From NCBI GenBank assembly GCA_016180845.1, contig JACPAK010000004.1:1-64000 (forward strand): DNA of 64,000 nucleotides. The letters are read 5' to 3'. Positions 41,687-50,914 of the stretch are shown one piece after another (the stretch's first letter is position 1; every line of letters begins with the position of its first letter). The translations under genes were made by a program, and so were the position numbers. The stretch comes from Deltaproteobacteria bacterium. Its GTDB lineage: Bacteria > UBA10199 > JACPAL01. Under the pieces are notes generated by a model. That model saw only the letters and a program-made list of their open reading frames with translations, did no database searches and was not told the DNA's origin.

Positions 41687-43267
41687 ATGCAACGAGAAAC
41701 ATGGAAGTCTCGTGTCGGAATCATCCTCGCCGTAGCTGGTAGCGCTGTCGGTCTCGGCAATTTTTTAAGATTCCCAGTTCAATGTGCCCAGAATGGAGGC
41801 GGAGCCTTCATGATCCCGTATTTTTGCGCCCTCCTCTTCCTCGGCATTCCACTCATGTGGGTCGAATGGGCGATCGGTCGTTACGGTGGGAGTTATGGGC
41901 ATGGGTCGTCACCGGGGATGTTCCAACGCCTCTGGAAAAATCCGATCGCGAAATACTTGGGCTCCTTTGCCCTCGTCGTCAACTTCAGCATCTGTGTCTA
42001 TTACGTCTATGTCGAGTCCTGGACACTCGCCTACGCCTGGTTCTCGATTTCAGGAAAATATTTTGGGATCACAGATCCGGTGGAGATGGGACTTTTTCTC
42101 TCAAGCTTTCAAGGGATTGGCACATCTTCCCATTTTTCCGGAATTGGAGCTGCCTATCTGTTCTTTCTGCTCACCTTTCTCGCAAATGTCTATGTCCTCT
42201 GGCATGGGATTCGGGGAGGGATAGAGAAACTTTGCAAGATTGCGATGCCAACCCTCTTTATCTTTGCGATTATTCTGATGTTCCGTGTCTTTACGCTGGG
42301 CACCCCGGATCCGACACAACCCGAAAACTCAGTCATCAACGGCCTCGGATTTATCTGGAATCCCGATTTCTCGAGACTGAGCGAGGCGAAGGTCTGGCTC
42401 GCTGCGGCGGGTCAGATTTTTTTTACGCTCTCGGTCGGATTCGGGTGCATCCATACCTACGCGAGCTATCTCAAGAGAAAAGATGACATCGTTCTGAACG
42501 GACTCAGCGCCTCTCTCACCAATGAAGTGGCGGAGGTGATCATTGGCGGTTCTATCGCAATACCGATTGCGGTCGCCTTTTTCGGGCTCACCGCAACGGC
42601 AATGATTGCGAAGGGAGGCGCCTTTAACCTTGGCTTTCAGGCAATGCCCCTGATCTTCCAGAAACTCCCGTTGGGACAACTCTTCGGCGCCCTTTGGTTT
42701 ATTCTCCTCTTCTTCGCCGGAATCACCTCTTCCGTCTCAATGACTCAACCGGCTGTTGCCTTTCTTCAGGATGAATTCCGCTTTTCTCGAAAAAAGGCGG
42801 TGACAACAATATCTGTCTTCTGGTTTCTCGCTGCCCATCTCGTTATCTATTTTCTGCGGTATGGTTATCTGGATGAGATGGATTTTTGGGTCGGAACCCT
42901 CGGAGTCGTCCTCTTTGCCTTCATGGAAACGATCATTTTCGTCTGGATCTTCGGTCCTAAAAACGCGTGGGAAGAGATTAATCTGGGGGCGGATCTGAAA
43001 CTCCCAAGATTTTTCCTTTTTGTCTTAAAATATATCACGCCGGTCTATCTGCTCTTTATCCTGATCTCCTGGGCCAAACAGGACGCCTATCGAATCCTTA
43101 TCATGGAAGGTGTGCCGGAAACCAATGTCCCTTATATCATTACCGCTCGATTGGTATTGGTCTTAACCATTACCGTTTGTGGCCTCTTGGTTTTCAAGGC
43201 GTTCCGTAAAAAGCCAGATACGGTCCCGAATTCGGTACCCAATACGGCGTTAGAGGGATCTCTATGA
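41687..43267 (+). CDS. Sodium-dependent NSS-family amino-acid transporter
   Basis: A 526-aa LeuT-fold protein with 12 helices. AVAGSAVGLGNFLRFPVQCAQNGGGAFMIPY is the unwound TM1 with sodium and substrate residues; FAGITSSVSMTQP is the TM8 region. Its start codon lies in the downstream 9-bp repeat of copy B, so its 5' leader was probably replaced by the element. It is translationally coupled (ATGA) to a 35-aa membrane peptide, as in two-component MetP/MetS-type transporters. The substrate may be a neutral amino acid; that is inference. Confidence 0.92.
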   Translation: MQRETWKSRVGIILAVAGSAVGLGNFLRFPVQCAQNGGGAFMIPYFCALLFLGIPLMWVEWAIGRYGGSYGHGSSPGMFQRLWKNPIAKYLGSFALVVNFSICVYYVYVESWTLAYAWFSISGKYFGITDPVEMGLFLSSFQGIGTSSHFSGIGAAYLFFLLTFLANVYVLWHGIRGGIEKLCKIAMPTLFIFAIILMFRVFTLGTPDPTQPENSVINGLGFIWNPDFSRLSEAKVWLAAAGQIFFTLSVGFGCIHTYASYLKRKDDIVLNGLSASLTNEVAEVIIGGSIAIPIAVAFFGLTATAMIAKGGAFNLGFQAMPLIFQKLPLGQLFGALWFILLFFAGITSSVSMTQPAVAFLQDEFRFSRKKAVTTISVFWFLAAHLVIYFLRYGYLDEMDFWVGTLGVVLFAFMETIIFVWIFGPKNAWEEINLGADLKLPRFFLFVLKYITPVYLLFILISWAKQDAYRILIMEGVPETNVPYIITARLVLVLTITVCGLLVFKAFRKKPDTVPNSVPNTALEGSL

Positions 43268-43371
43268 AGACGACCGGATGGCTCCTCATCATCATTTCTT
43301 GGTCGCTCTTGATTGCCTGGAGTGGATACTGCTTCCGAAAAGTCCTGCAAAAGAAAGACAATCCTTCCTAA
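43264..43371 (+). CDS. MetS-like small subunit of the NSS transporter
   Basis: A 35-aa peptide, MKTTGWLLIIISWSLLIAW then SGYCFRKVLQKKDNPS: a single membrane helix with a basic cytoplasmic tail. The ATG overlaps the transporter stop by 4 bp and its own stop overlaps the convergent gene. Family knowledge: small one-helix subunits (MetS type) directly follow NSS transporter genes and are needed for transport in some species. Confidence 0.8.
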   Translation: MKTTGWLLIIISWSLLIAWSGYCFRKVLQKKDNPS

Positions 43372-44429
43372 GAGCCGCTGGGGTATTCTTTTTTATAGAT
43401 TTGGATCAGCGTCAAAAACAGGGCGACAAGGACAGGGCCAAGAAAAATCCCGACAAAACCATAAAAACTGAGTCCACCAAGGATCGCGAAAAAGAGGAAG
43501 AGGATCGGAAGCCGTGTCTTCTCTCCGATCAGAAGCGGTTTTAGAAAATTATCCACCATACTGATCACCAACGTACCGTAGAGAAACAGGATCAACGCCC
43601 TCCCCCAGGATCCCTGAAAATAGAGGTAAACAGAAGAAGGGATCCAGATCATCGCGGCGCCACCAATCGGAAGAAAGGCGAGAAAGGCGATCAAAAGGGC
43701 CAGAAAAAGCGGATAGGGGATCCCCAATATCCAGAAGGCGAGACCTGCTAAAACGCCTTGGGTAATCCCTGTCAAGCCAACACCACGAACCACTGCGGAA
43801 ACTGTCTGCTCGATCCTTCCCAAAACCGCCTCCTTATGCTCCATCGACATCGGGAACATATCCTTGAGCCCTTTTGTCATTGATTCGCCATCTCGAAGAA
43901 AGAAAAAGAGGGTCATAATGGTGATCAGGTAATCAAAGACAAAGACAAAGAAGTTTTTGGCCCCCTGCTCCAATTGCCCCACAATAAGATTCGTCATTTT
44001 TTGAAGAAATTTGACGGTCAGCGGGACCACTTCGATGTTCAGGGCCGCCGTCTTTTCCTGAATCTGCAGCCAAAGACCCCCAAAAGGGGAAGTGGCAAGC
44101 CACTCCCAGGAAAGCCCCTTTCCCCTCTCCTGAATCCATGCAGCCACCTGGGTATAAAAACCAAGGACCTCGCGAACAAGGGCCCCCGAAAAGAAGACCA
44201 TCGGTCCTGTGGTCACAACAATCACAAGAAGCGTCACGATCAAAGAGGCAACCGTTTTCTTTCCACGCAGAATTTTTAAAAACCACCGGTAGACAGGAAA
44301 AACAGCGATCGCCAGGATGACCGCCCACATAATGGGAACCAGGAAAAGATCGAAGACCTTGAAAAGTTGAATCAGGATCAGAATGAGGAGGATAAAAAAG
44401 GCGGCTATGGAAAGTTGTTTAGAAGTCAC
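43368..44429 (-). CDS. AI-2E/PerM-family membrane protein
   Basis: A 353-aa protein with about seven hydrophobic segments and the family pattern: MWAVILAIAVFPVYRWFLKILRGK near the N-terminus, FFFLRDGESM in the middle, and VLAGLAFWILGIPYPLFLALLIAFLAFLPIGG near the end. This is the YdiK/PerM/TqsA family (AI-2 exporter or cation/proton antiporter). It overlaps the upstream MFS gene by 4 bp. Confidence 0.88.
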   Translation of the reverse strand: MTSKQLSIAAFFILLILILIQLFKVFDLFLVPIMWAVILAIAVFPVYRWFLKILRGKKTVASLIVTLLVIVVTTGPMVFFSGALVREVLGFYTQVAAWIQERGKGLSWEWLATSPFGGLWLQIQEKTAALNIEVVPLTVKFLQKMTNLIVGQLEQGAKNFFVFVFDYLITIMTLFFFLRDGESMTKGLKDMFPMSMEHKEAVLGRIEQTVSAVVRGVGLTGITQGVLAGLAFWILGIPYPLFLALLIAFLAFLPIGGAAMIWIPSSVYLYFQGSWGRALILFLYGTLVISMVDNFLKPLLIGEKTRLPILFLFFAILGGLSFYGFVGIFLGPVLVALFLTLIQIYKKEYPSGS

Positions 44430-45586
44430 GACTGTCTCGGCTTTACCAAAACTAAAAACAAAAGAGAAGCAAGAATCAAGATGGCCGAATAAATCGCAAA
44501 TCCCGGTCGATACCCGAGGGAGGCGATAAGGAAACCGGCTGAAATCGGCCCTGTAGCATGCCCTATATCGAGAATAGTCCCGAAGACCCCATGGGCGGCC
44601 CCATAATGTTCCCTCTCACAAAGATCGGTAATCAGGGCGGTAGTTGCCGAAGTCGTCAGGGCGACGGAAATTCCAAAAATGATGACCAGAAGGCAAAGAA
44701 AAGTGAACGACGTCTCCCAAGGAATTCTCCAGAGAACAAGCCCTCCCATAATAAGCCCCAAAATAATCTGGGGCTTCCGCCCAAACTGATCAGACAGGTA
44801 CCCCATTAAAGGTTTTAGAAGCAGCGTCGTCCCCATCTGGACACCAAACAGAAGGCCGATCTGCCACTCGAGAAGCCCCACCCCCTTTGCATACAGAGGG
44901 AGAAAGGCATCAACCACCCCAACAGCCAGATATTGAATCGCTTCGATCAGGCTTGTCATCAGTATGGAGAGATTCGATCCGACCTCTCGAAAACCTTTTC
45001 CCATCCGTTGAATCAAGGGCCTCCATTCAAAACCGTGCCGTTGGTCAGAAGACCATTGAAGCGCCAATCCAAGGGCAACAAGACCCGCCACGGCACTCGC
45101 GATAAAGGGATAGAAGAAACCACCCCAGAAGAGCAAGAATCCACCGAGGGATCGGCCGGCCATCGTTCCCAGGTTTGTCGAAGCGGTATAGGTTGAGAGC
45201 CAGTTCCCTCGCCGGTTTGCTGGAACAATATCCGCAACAAAGGCACGTCCGACCGGTCCCATGATCGCCGTCCCCAAACCATGAAAGACCCGAATGACAA
45301 TGAGCGAAGTTGCTGAATCAGCGAAAAAATAGAGGGTTGGGAGAACGGTGGCGACAAAACAAGCAACCACCATCATCACCTTGCGACCCAGCGAATCGGA
45401 AAGGGCCCCTGAAAGCATCTTTCCAAAAATGCCGGTCATCGTTGAAGCAGCGACCACAAAACCGATCGCCTCTGGCGGCAATCCCAGTTTCTGGGCATAT
45501 AAAGGAATGACAGGAAAACGAGAGAGGTCATACGCAAGCCAGAAGAAAAAACCTTGAAGACAGATTCGGGAAAAAAGAAGGCTCAT
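44426..45586 (-). CDS. MFS transporter
   Basis: A 386-aa, 12-helix major facilitator protein. The loop 2-3 motif GALSDSLGRKVMMV and its repeat GYLSDQFGRKPQII are visible, with RVFHGLGTAIMGPVGRAFVAD in helix 4. Typical of drug/metabolite efflux members. Substrate unknown. In a minus-strand run with CDF and AI-2E-type proteins. Confidence 0.9.
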   Translation of the reverse strand: MSLLFSRICLQGFFFWLAYDLSRFPVIPLYAQKLGLPPEAIGFVVAASTMTGIFGKMLSGALSDSLGRKVMMVVACFVATVLPTLYFFADSATSLIVIRVFHGLGTAIMGPVGRAFVADIVPANRRGNWLSTYTASTNLGTMAGRSLGGFLLFWGGFFYPFIASAVAGLVALGLALQWSSDQRHGFEWRPLIQRMGKGFREVGSNLSILMTSLIEAIQYLAVGVVDAFLPLYAKGVGLLEWQIGLLFGVQMGTTLLLKPLMGYLSDQFGRKPQIILGLIMGGLVLWRIPWETSFTFLCLLVIIFGISVALTTSATTALITDLCEREHYGAAHGVFGTILDIGHATGPISAGFLIASLGYRPGFAIYSAILILASLLFLVLVKPRQS

Positions 45587-45602
45587 AAATCAACTTGAGA
45601 AC

Positions 45603-46487
45603 TCACATCAAATCGGTTTGATCCAGTCCGGTCCCTTCCGGATCGGCATGAATCGTCACATGAACATTCCCCAACTCGCGACGGATCTCTCCCGCGATCC
45701 TTTCCTCGAGTTCATGCACCTGCTCGAAAGAAAGTTCTTTCTTGAGAACCAAATGAAACTGCAAAAATCGCTTTGAAGCAGCATGGCGTGATTTAAAGTT
45801 GTGCATCCCCAAGACCTCGGGATAATACCGCTTGACGATCTCTTCCACCGCTTGCCGGATCTCAGGGCGGAGCTCTCTATCCATGAGTTCATCGACTGCC
45901 TGTTTGCCGACACGAAACGCCAGCACGGCAATATACAAAGCGATCAGAAAAGTAACGATGGCATCGAGCCAGACCCAGCCGGTTAACTTGATCAGAAAAA
46001 AAGAAAGAAGGATCCCACCGTAGGCGTAGAGATCCATCGCGTAATGAAGGGAATCGGTCTTCAGAACAACAGAACCGGTTGAAGCAGCCTGCCTCTGGAG
46101 ACGCCAACTCAACCAATATCCAACCACCATCGAGAGGAGAACAATACCGATCCCTCCACTTAAGTGTTGAAGGGGAACCCCTCCCCGAAATCTTTGTACG
46201 CTGGCGTAAACCAGCGCAATGACCGATGCGAGAATCACGAGAGATTGAAAAAAACCGGCGATCGCCTCCGCCTTGCCATGACCGTAGGCGTGGTCCTCAT
46301 CGGGGGGACGATCGGCAACCTTTAACGAGAATAAATTGATACTCGAGATAAAAAAATCCATGAGGGAGTCGAGAGCAGAGGCCACCAAGGCGAGAGAACC
46401 GGTCCAGAACGAGGCAAGCCCCTTCCCCACCGCCAAGAGGAATGAAACCGAGATCGCAATGACTTCCTCTTTAATCTTTGGATTCAA
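45603..46487 (-). CDS. Cation diffusion facilitator (CDF) transporter
   Basis: A 294-aa CDF protein. Site A helices are visible as ALVASALDSLMDFF and HAYGHGKAEAIAGFF, and the C-terminal cytoplasmic ferredoxin-like domain follows from about residue 200. Start TTG 46487 is chosen: AGGGGGA lies just before it and it begins 10 bp after the pfkA stop, whereas the longer frame would overlap pfkA by 62 bp. Exports Zn, Fe or similar divalent metal; which one is unknown. Confidence 0.85.
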   Translation of the reverse strand: MNPKIKEEVIAISVSFLLAVGKGLASFWTGSLALVASALDSLMDFFISSINLFSLKVADRPPDEDHAYGHGKAEAIAGFFQSLVILASVIALVYASVQRFRGGVPLQHLSGGIGIVLLSMVVGYWLSWRLQRQAASTGSVVLKTDSLHYAMDLYAYGGILLSFFLIKLTGWVWLDAIVTFLIALYIAVLAFRVGKQAVDELMDRELRPEIRQAVEEIVKRYYPEVLGMHNFKSRHAASKRFLQFHLVLKKELSFEQVHELEERIAGEIRRELGNVHVTIHADPEGTGLDQTDLM

Positions 46488-46497
46488 CGAAATCCCC

Positions 46498-47532
46498 CTA
46501 GCCGAAGAAAACTTCGGCGATTGAAAATAGTTCCGAATCGACGGTCTTAAGTCGACCAACTATCGTCTCCAGCGGAACCGCTACAATTTGATTTCCCTTC
46601 AGGGCGGTCATGACACCAAAATTCTTTTTCTGAATACAATCGACGGCAAAAACACCAAAACGGCTCGCCAGAATCCTGTCAGCTACCACGGGGGTACCTC
46701 CCCGTTGAACGTGACCCAGCACCGTCACACGACTCTCGTATCCAGTCTTTGCCTCGATCTCTTTCGCAAGCACCGCCCCTATCCCTCCGAGTTGGACATG
46801 ACCGAATTCGTCCTTCCGACTTGAGGCGAGAAAAGTCTCCTCCCCTTCTTTGCGAACCATTTTGGCCCCTTCCGCAACGACCACGATGCTGAAACGCCTC
46901 CCATTTTTTGTCCTCTTGCGGATGATCCCGCAAACGTCGTCCAGGTGAAATGGTCTTTCTGGAATCAAAATAACATCGGCCCCCGCTCCAAGACCGGCAT
47001 AGGTCGCAAGCCAACCGACATGCCGCCCCATCACCTCCACCACCATGACCCGGTTGTGAGATTCGGCAGTTGTATGGATCCGATCGATCGCCTCGGCAGC
47101 TATCGCGACAGCAGTCTGAAAACCGATCGTGAAGTCAGTCTCCTCGAGGTCGTTATCGATTGTCTTTGGTATCCCTACCACCTTGTATCCGTCCTGGCTG
47201 AGCTTCGAAGCAACCCCAAGCGTATCCTCCCCACCAATCGCGATCACAACATCGCAACCGCTCGCGGTGAAACCTGTCTTAAACTTCTCCATCGTCTTGG
47301 AATCTTTGTAGGGATTAGTCCGGGAGGTCCCCAGGATCGTTCCCCCCAATGGAAGGATGCCGGTAATCTTCTCGCGATCGAACGGGATAAAGTTTTGATC
47401 GACAAAACCACGCCAACCCTCGCGGACACCAATGATTTTGTAGCTGTACGATTCCCCTCGCCGAACGACTGCACGGATCGCTGCATTGAGTCCCGGACAA
47501 TCGCCACCACCTGTGAGTACAGCAATCTTCAT
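46498..47532 (-). CDS. 6-phosphofructokinase, probably PPi-dependent
   Basis: A 344-aa enzyme from MKIAVLTGGGDCPGLNAAIRA (ATG 47532). The donor-specificity positions read IGGEDTLG and PKTIDND. Asp and Lys at the places where ATP enzymes have Gly are the accepted signature of pyrophosphate-dependent PFK, as in the actinobacterial PPi-PFK this protein closely resembles. Substrate motif MGRHVGWLA is present. It may run reversibly, in glycolysis and gluconeogenesis. Divergent from the LOG-like gene. Confidence 0.9.
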   Translation of the reverse strand: MKIAVLTGGGDCPGLNAAIRAVVRRGESYSYKIIGVREGWRGFVDQNFIPFDREKITGILPLGGTILGTSRTNPYKDSKTMEKFKTGFTASGCDVVIAIGGEDTLGVASKLSQDGYKVVGIPKTIDNDLEETDFTIGFQTAVAIAAEAIDRIHTTAESHNRVMVVEVMGRHVGWLATYAGLGAGADVILIPERPFHLDDVCGIIRKRTKNGRRFSIVVVAEGAKMVRKEGEETFLASSRKDEFGHVQLGGIGAVLAKEIEAKTGYESRVTVLGHVQRGGTPVVADRILASRFGVFAVDCIQKKNFGVMTALKGNQIVAVPLETIVGRLKTVDSELFSIAEVFFG

Positions 47533-47563
47533 TTTTCTTGCCCTATCACAAAATATTAAATAA

Positions 47564-48169
47564 ATGAAAGTTCTTATGAAGCTAAAAATAGGGGTGATGG
47601 GCTCAGCGACAGAGAAACTGACCCGCATTCAAAAAACAAAGGCAATCGAACTGGGGAAGGCGATCGCTGAAAAAGATTGTATCCTTGTCACCGGGGCCTG
47701 CCCCGGACTTCCCCATCTTTCAGCAAAAGGGGTCAAAAAGGCGGGGGGTTTTGTGATCGGCATTTCGCCAGCCCTTTCCCTGCTCGAACATGTCCAGAAA
47801 TATGACGCCCCAACCCGTTATCATGACGTTCTTATCTATACCGGCTCAGGTCTCATGGGACGAGAGGTTGTCAATATTCGTTCTTCGGAGATTGTTATTA
47901 TTATTGGTGGGAGGTCAGGCACGCTTGGTGAATTTGCTATCGCCTATGACGAAGGCAAACTGATAGGCGTCCTGCAAGACACCGGAGGAATCGCCGATCA
48001 GATCGAAACGATCCTTGACATCTGCCGTGTGAAACAAACCGGCGCTAAAATCGTCATGGATCCAGACCCTAAGAGGTTGGTCAGCCGCCTCCTGACAATT
48101 TACCAGAAGGAATTCAAAAAACACGGCTCGATCTTCGATGATTACGTCTCGAAGGCGTTCCGGAGTTAA
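47564..48169 (+). CDS. SLOG/LOG-like (TIGR00725-type) protein
   Basis: A 201-aa Rossmann-like protein related to lysine-decarboxylase-like and DprA folds: KIGVMGSATEKL at the start, LVTGACPGLPHLSAKGVKKAGG, and IIIGGRSGTLGEFAIAYDEGK in place of the P-G-G-x-G-T-x2-E motif of cytokinin-type LOG hydrolases. So the Pro of the motif is missing but the Glu is kept. Nucleotide binding is likely; the true substrate is unknown. Confidence 0.8.
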   Translation: MKVLMKLKIGVMGSATEKLTRIQKTKAIELGKAIAEKDCILVTGACPGLPHLSAKGVKKAGGFVIGISPALSLLEHVQKYDAPTRYHDVLIYTGSGLMGREVVNIRSSEIVIIIGGRSGTLGEFAIAYDEGKLIGVLQDTGGIADQIETILDICRVKQTGAKIVMDPDPKRLVSRLLTIYQKEFKKHGSIFDDYVSKAFRS

Positions 48170-48184
48170 TCCTCTATGGATCCC

Positions 48185-48382
48185 CTACTGCTGCGGAGCC
48201 GCTGGAGGAGGAGGAACTTCTCGAGGCTGATCAGCTGTGGGAGCTTCCGGGGCTGCTGGTTGTGCCGCCTCGGGAGCTGGTTGCTCAACTGCTGGCTGCT
48301 CGGCCTGTGGTGTTTCCCCCTTCTTCTCGAAGCTGCATCCGAGGAAAGCAAGGAGAACTGCGATTGTGAGTATTGATTTCAT
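48185..48382 (-). CDS. Small Pro/Ala/Glu-rich lipoprotein
   Basis: A 65-aa protein with signal peptide and lipobox (LLAFLGCS) followed by about 48 residues of Pro, Ala, Glu and Gln (PAVEQPAPEAAQPAAPEAP). This is a typical flexible outer-membrane lipoprotein tether. A plus-strand frame over the same bases is judged a shadow because the lipobox only makes sense here. Confidence 0.65.
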   Translation of the reverse strand: MKSILTIAVLLAFLGCSFEKKGETPQAEQPAVEQPAPEAAQPAAPEAPTADQPREVPPPPAAPQQ

Positions 48383-48433
48383 GAGTTAAGCGAATTACAC
48401 TGCCTGACAAAGAAATCAAGCTTAAAAAATTTT

Positions 48434-50914
48434 ATGCGCTCTACTCCCTCTCTCTTCGAAGGTATTGGACGGCTTATTAAAATTATTTCCACACTTATTG
48501 GAAGTGCCCTTCTCCTTGTCTTGATTGCCGCAGGGGCCTTGTACTTCAAGTTCGCAAGAGATCTTCCAAAGATTGGCACTCTCACCGATTATCACCCCCC
48601 CATCGTCAGTGAAGTCTACGCCTTTGATGGAACAAAAATTGGCGAGTTCTGGCAAGAATGCCGATTCCTCGTCCCCTATGAGCAAATTCCTGAGTTGGTG
48701 ATCAACGCCTTTATCGCAAGCGAAGATGAACGATTTTGGGAACATCGTGGTGTTGATTTGAGAAGTATCGTTCGGGCATTTATTGAAAACTTCAGGGCGG
48801 GCCGCGTTGTGCAGGGAGGATCGACCATCACACAGCAGGTAACACGATCTCTGCTGCTCACCCGTGAAAAAAAATTAGAAAGAAAAATCAAAGAGGCGCT
48901 CCTCGCGACTCAAATTGAACAAAATCTCACTAAAAAACAAATTCTTTACCTCTATCTGAACCAAATCTATCTCGGAAATCGAGCCTATGGAGTTACCGCG
49001 GCAGCGAGAAACTATTTCAAAAAGGAGCTCAAGGATCTCAATCTCGCCGAAATCTCCTTGATTGCGGGTCTTCCCTCGGCTCCTACCAACTACTCGCCGA
49101 TCAATAATCCTGAACAGGCACGCCGGAAACAGTTCCATGTCCTGTCTCGAATGCTCGAAAACGGCTACATCAAAAAAAAGGCGATGGATGAGGCGCTCAA
49201 AACAACGCTTCAGATTTATCATCATGGGACCGACAAAGAATATAACCTTGGTTATGCCCCTTATTTTGTCGAACATGTGCGAAGGGCCCTTGAGGAAAAA
49301 TATGGTGCTGACCTCTACCAAAAAGGCCTCAAGATCTATACCACCGCTGACTTGCGAGCTATAAAGATCGCCGAAGAAACACTCAAAAAGGGGCTGGAAG
49401 AATTTGATCACCAAAAAGAGTTTCGGGGACCTCTAGGAAAACTTAAAACCGAAGAGATCCCGGCCTATGCAGATTCGATTCATAAGACTCTTATCCTGGA
49501 GGAAGAAATTCCTTTTTCTTTTCCCGTTCCGGAAAAAAAACCTGAGGCGGTCGTTCCGATTCGTGAGGGGAAATATTATCGTGGGATCATCCTCAAGGTT
49601 GATTCCCAAGACAATGCCATCGTTCTGATTGGACATGTTCGAGGCACAATCCTGGGACGAGATCGAGGACGCGCCTATCGTACCCCCCGTGTCGGAGAAG
49701 TCTACTGGGTACGAAAGGTGGGGGACTATTTCAAAATCGATCAGGAGCCTGAAATCGAAGGGGCCCTTTTCTCCATGAACCCACTCACTCATGAAGTGAA
49801 GGCAATCGTCGGGGGTTATGACTACCACAGAAGCGAGTTCAATCGAGCGACCCAGGCGCTGCGCCAACCAGGCTCCGCCTTTAAGCCGATCCTTTACGCG
49901 GCCGCCCTCGACAAAGGGTACACCCCTGACACGATCGTCATGGATGCCCCTGTCACTTACGAGATTGGGAATGACGAATACTGGAGTCCCCGAAATTATG
50001 GGGAAAAATTCAATGGCCCGATGACGATTCGTTCCGCCCTCACGCATTCCGTGAACGTGATTGCCGTCAAGGTCATGCACGATATCGGAATCCATTACAC
50101 CATCGGCTATGCCCATAAATTAGGGATTGTTTCTCCTCTGCAAAAGTATCTCTCCTCGGCCCTGGGGGCTAATGTAGTCACCCTGCAAGAGCTTGTTCGT
50201 GCCTACGCCACTTTTCCGGCGGGCGGCATTCGTCCCAATCCCATTTTCATTCTCAAGATTGTTGATTCTACGGGAAAGGTTCTGGAAGAAAACAAGCCCC
50301 CCTCCCCTGATCCTGAGAAAATTTTCGAGGCGGTCTCGAAGGCAGATCCGGAGTCGATCAAGACCCGATTGATGGAAGAAGGGGCCAAGACGATCGAGGA
50401 AAAAAAATTGAAACTCTCGATGGATGAATTGAAAATTCTCTACGGGGGAACAATCCCGGAAGGACGTGTGATGACCCCTCAGACCGCCTTCATCATGATC
50501 CATATGATGAAAGATGTGATCGAACGAGGGACCGGTTACCGAGCCAGGGAATTGGGCCGACCCACTGCCGGAAAGACAGGGACGACAAATGAGGAGTCGG
50601 ATGCCTGGTTTATTGCAACGACCCCCGATCTGATCACCGGGGTCTGGGTTGGTTATGACAGCTTGAAATCCCTCGGTCCTAAAAAAACGGGGGGTATCGT
50701 CGCCGCACCGATTTGGCTGGATTATATGAAGGAGGTCTTGAAGGATACCGCGATCAGGGAGTTTCCCGTCCCTTCAACACTCGACCTCGCAAAAATCGAT
50801 TCAATGACCGGTGGATCGTCAATCACGGCAATGAAGAAGAAATCAAAGGAAGAATTCCCTGTCGCCGGAACCCCTAAGAGCCGGGGGATCGATTTTCTGT
50901 TTGAAGGATTTTAA
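48434..50914 (+). CDS. Bifunctional penicillin-binding protein 1A
   Basis: An 826-aa class A PBP: N-terminal membrane helix (about 15-38), GT51 domain with EDERFWEHRGVD, GGSTITQQVTR and KIKEALLATQIEQ, an OB-like insertion, and a transpeptidase with Ser-x2-Lys in PGSAFKPILYAAAL, Ser-x-Asn in LTHSVNVI and KTGTTNEESDAWF. It polymerises and crosslinks peptidoglycan. Its end overlaps the convergent deacetylase gene by 41 bp. Confidence 0.95.
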   Translation: MRSTPSLFEGIGRLIKIISTLIGSALLLVLIAAGALYFKFARDLPKIGTLTDYHPPIVSEVYAFDGTKIGEFWQECRFLVPYEQIPELVINAFIASEDERFWEHRGVDLRSIVRAFIENFRAGRVVQGGSTITQQVTRSLLLTREKKLERKIKEALLATQIEQNLTKKQILYLYLNQIYLGNRAYGVTAAARNYFKKELKDLNLAEISLIAGLPSAPTNYSPINNPEQARRKQFHVLSRMLENGYIKKKAMDEALKTTLQIYHHGTDKEYNLGYAPYFVEHVRRALEEKYGADLYQKGLKIYTTADLRAIKIAEETLKKGLEEFDHQKEFRGPLGKLKTEEIPAYADSIHKTLILEEEIPFSFPVPEKKPEAVVPIREGKYYRGIILKVDSQDNAIVLIGHVRGTILGRDRGRAYRTPRVGEVYWVRKVGDYFKIDQEPEIEGALFSMNPLTHEVKAIVGGYDYHRSEFNRATQALRQPGSAFKPILYAAALDKGYTPDTIVMDAPVTYEIGNDEYWSPRNYGEKFNGPMTIRSALTHSVNVIAVKVMHDIGIHYTIGYAHKLGIVSPLQKYLSSALGANVVTLQELVRAYATFPAGGIRPNPIFILKIVDSTGKVLEENKPPSPDPEKIFEAVSKADPESIKTRLMEEGAKTIEEKKLKLSMDELKILYGGTIPEGRVMTPQTAFIMIHMMKDVIERGTGYRARELGRPTAGKTGTTNEESDAWFIATTPDLITGVWVGYDSLKSLGPKKTGGIVAAPIWLDYMKEVLKDTAIREFPVPSTLDLAKIDSMTGGSSITAMKKKSKEEFPVAGTPKSRGIDFLFEGF

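Noticed and set aside
48176-48376. 66-aa plus-strand frame (Leu/Trp/Cys-rich)
   Set aside because: The opposite strand gives a lipobox and a typical Pro/Ala lipoprotein; this frame is its shadow.
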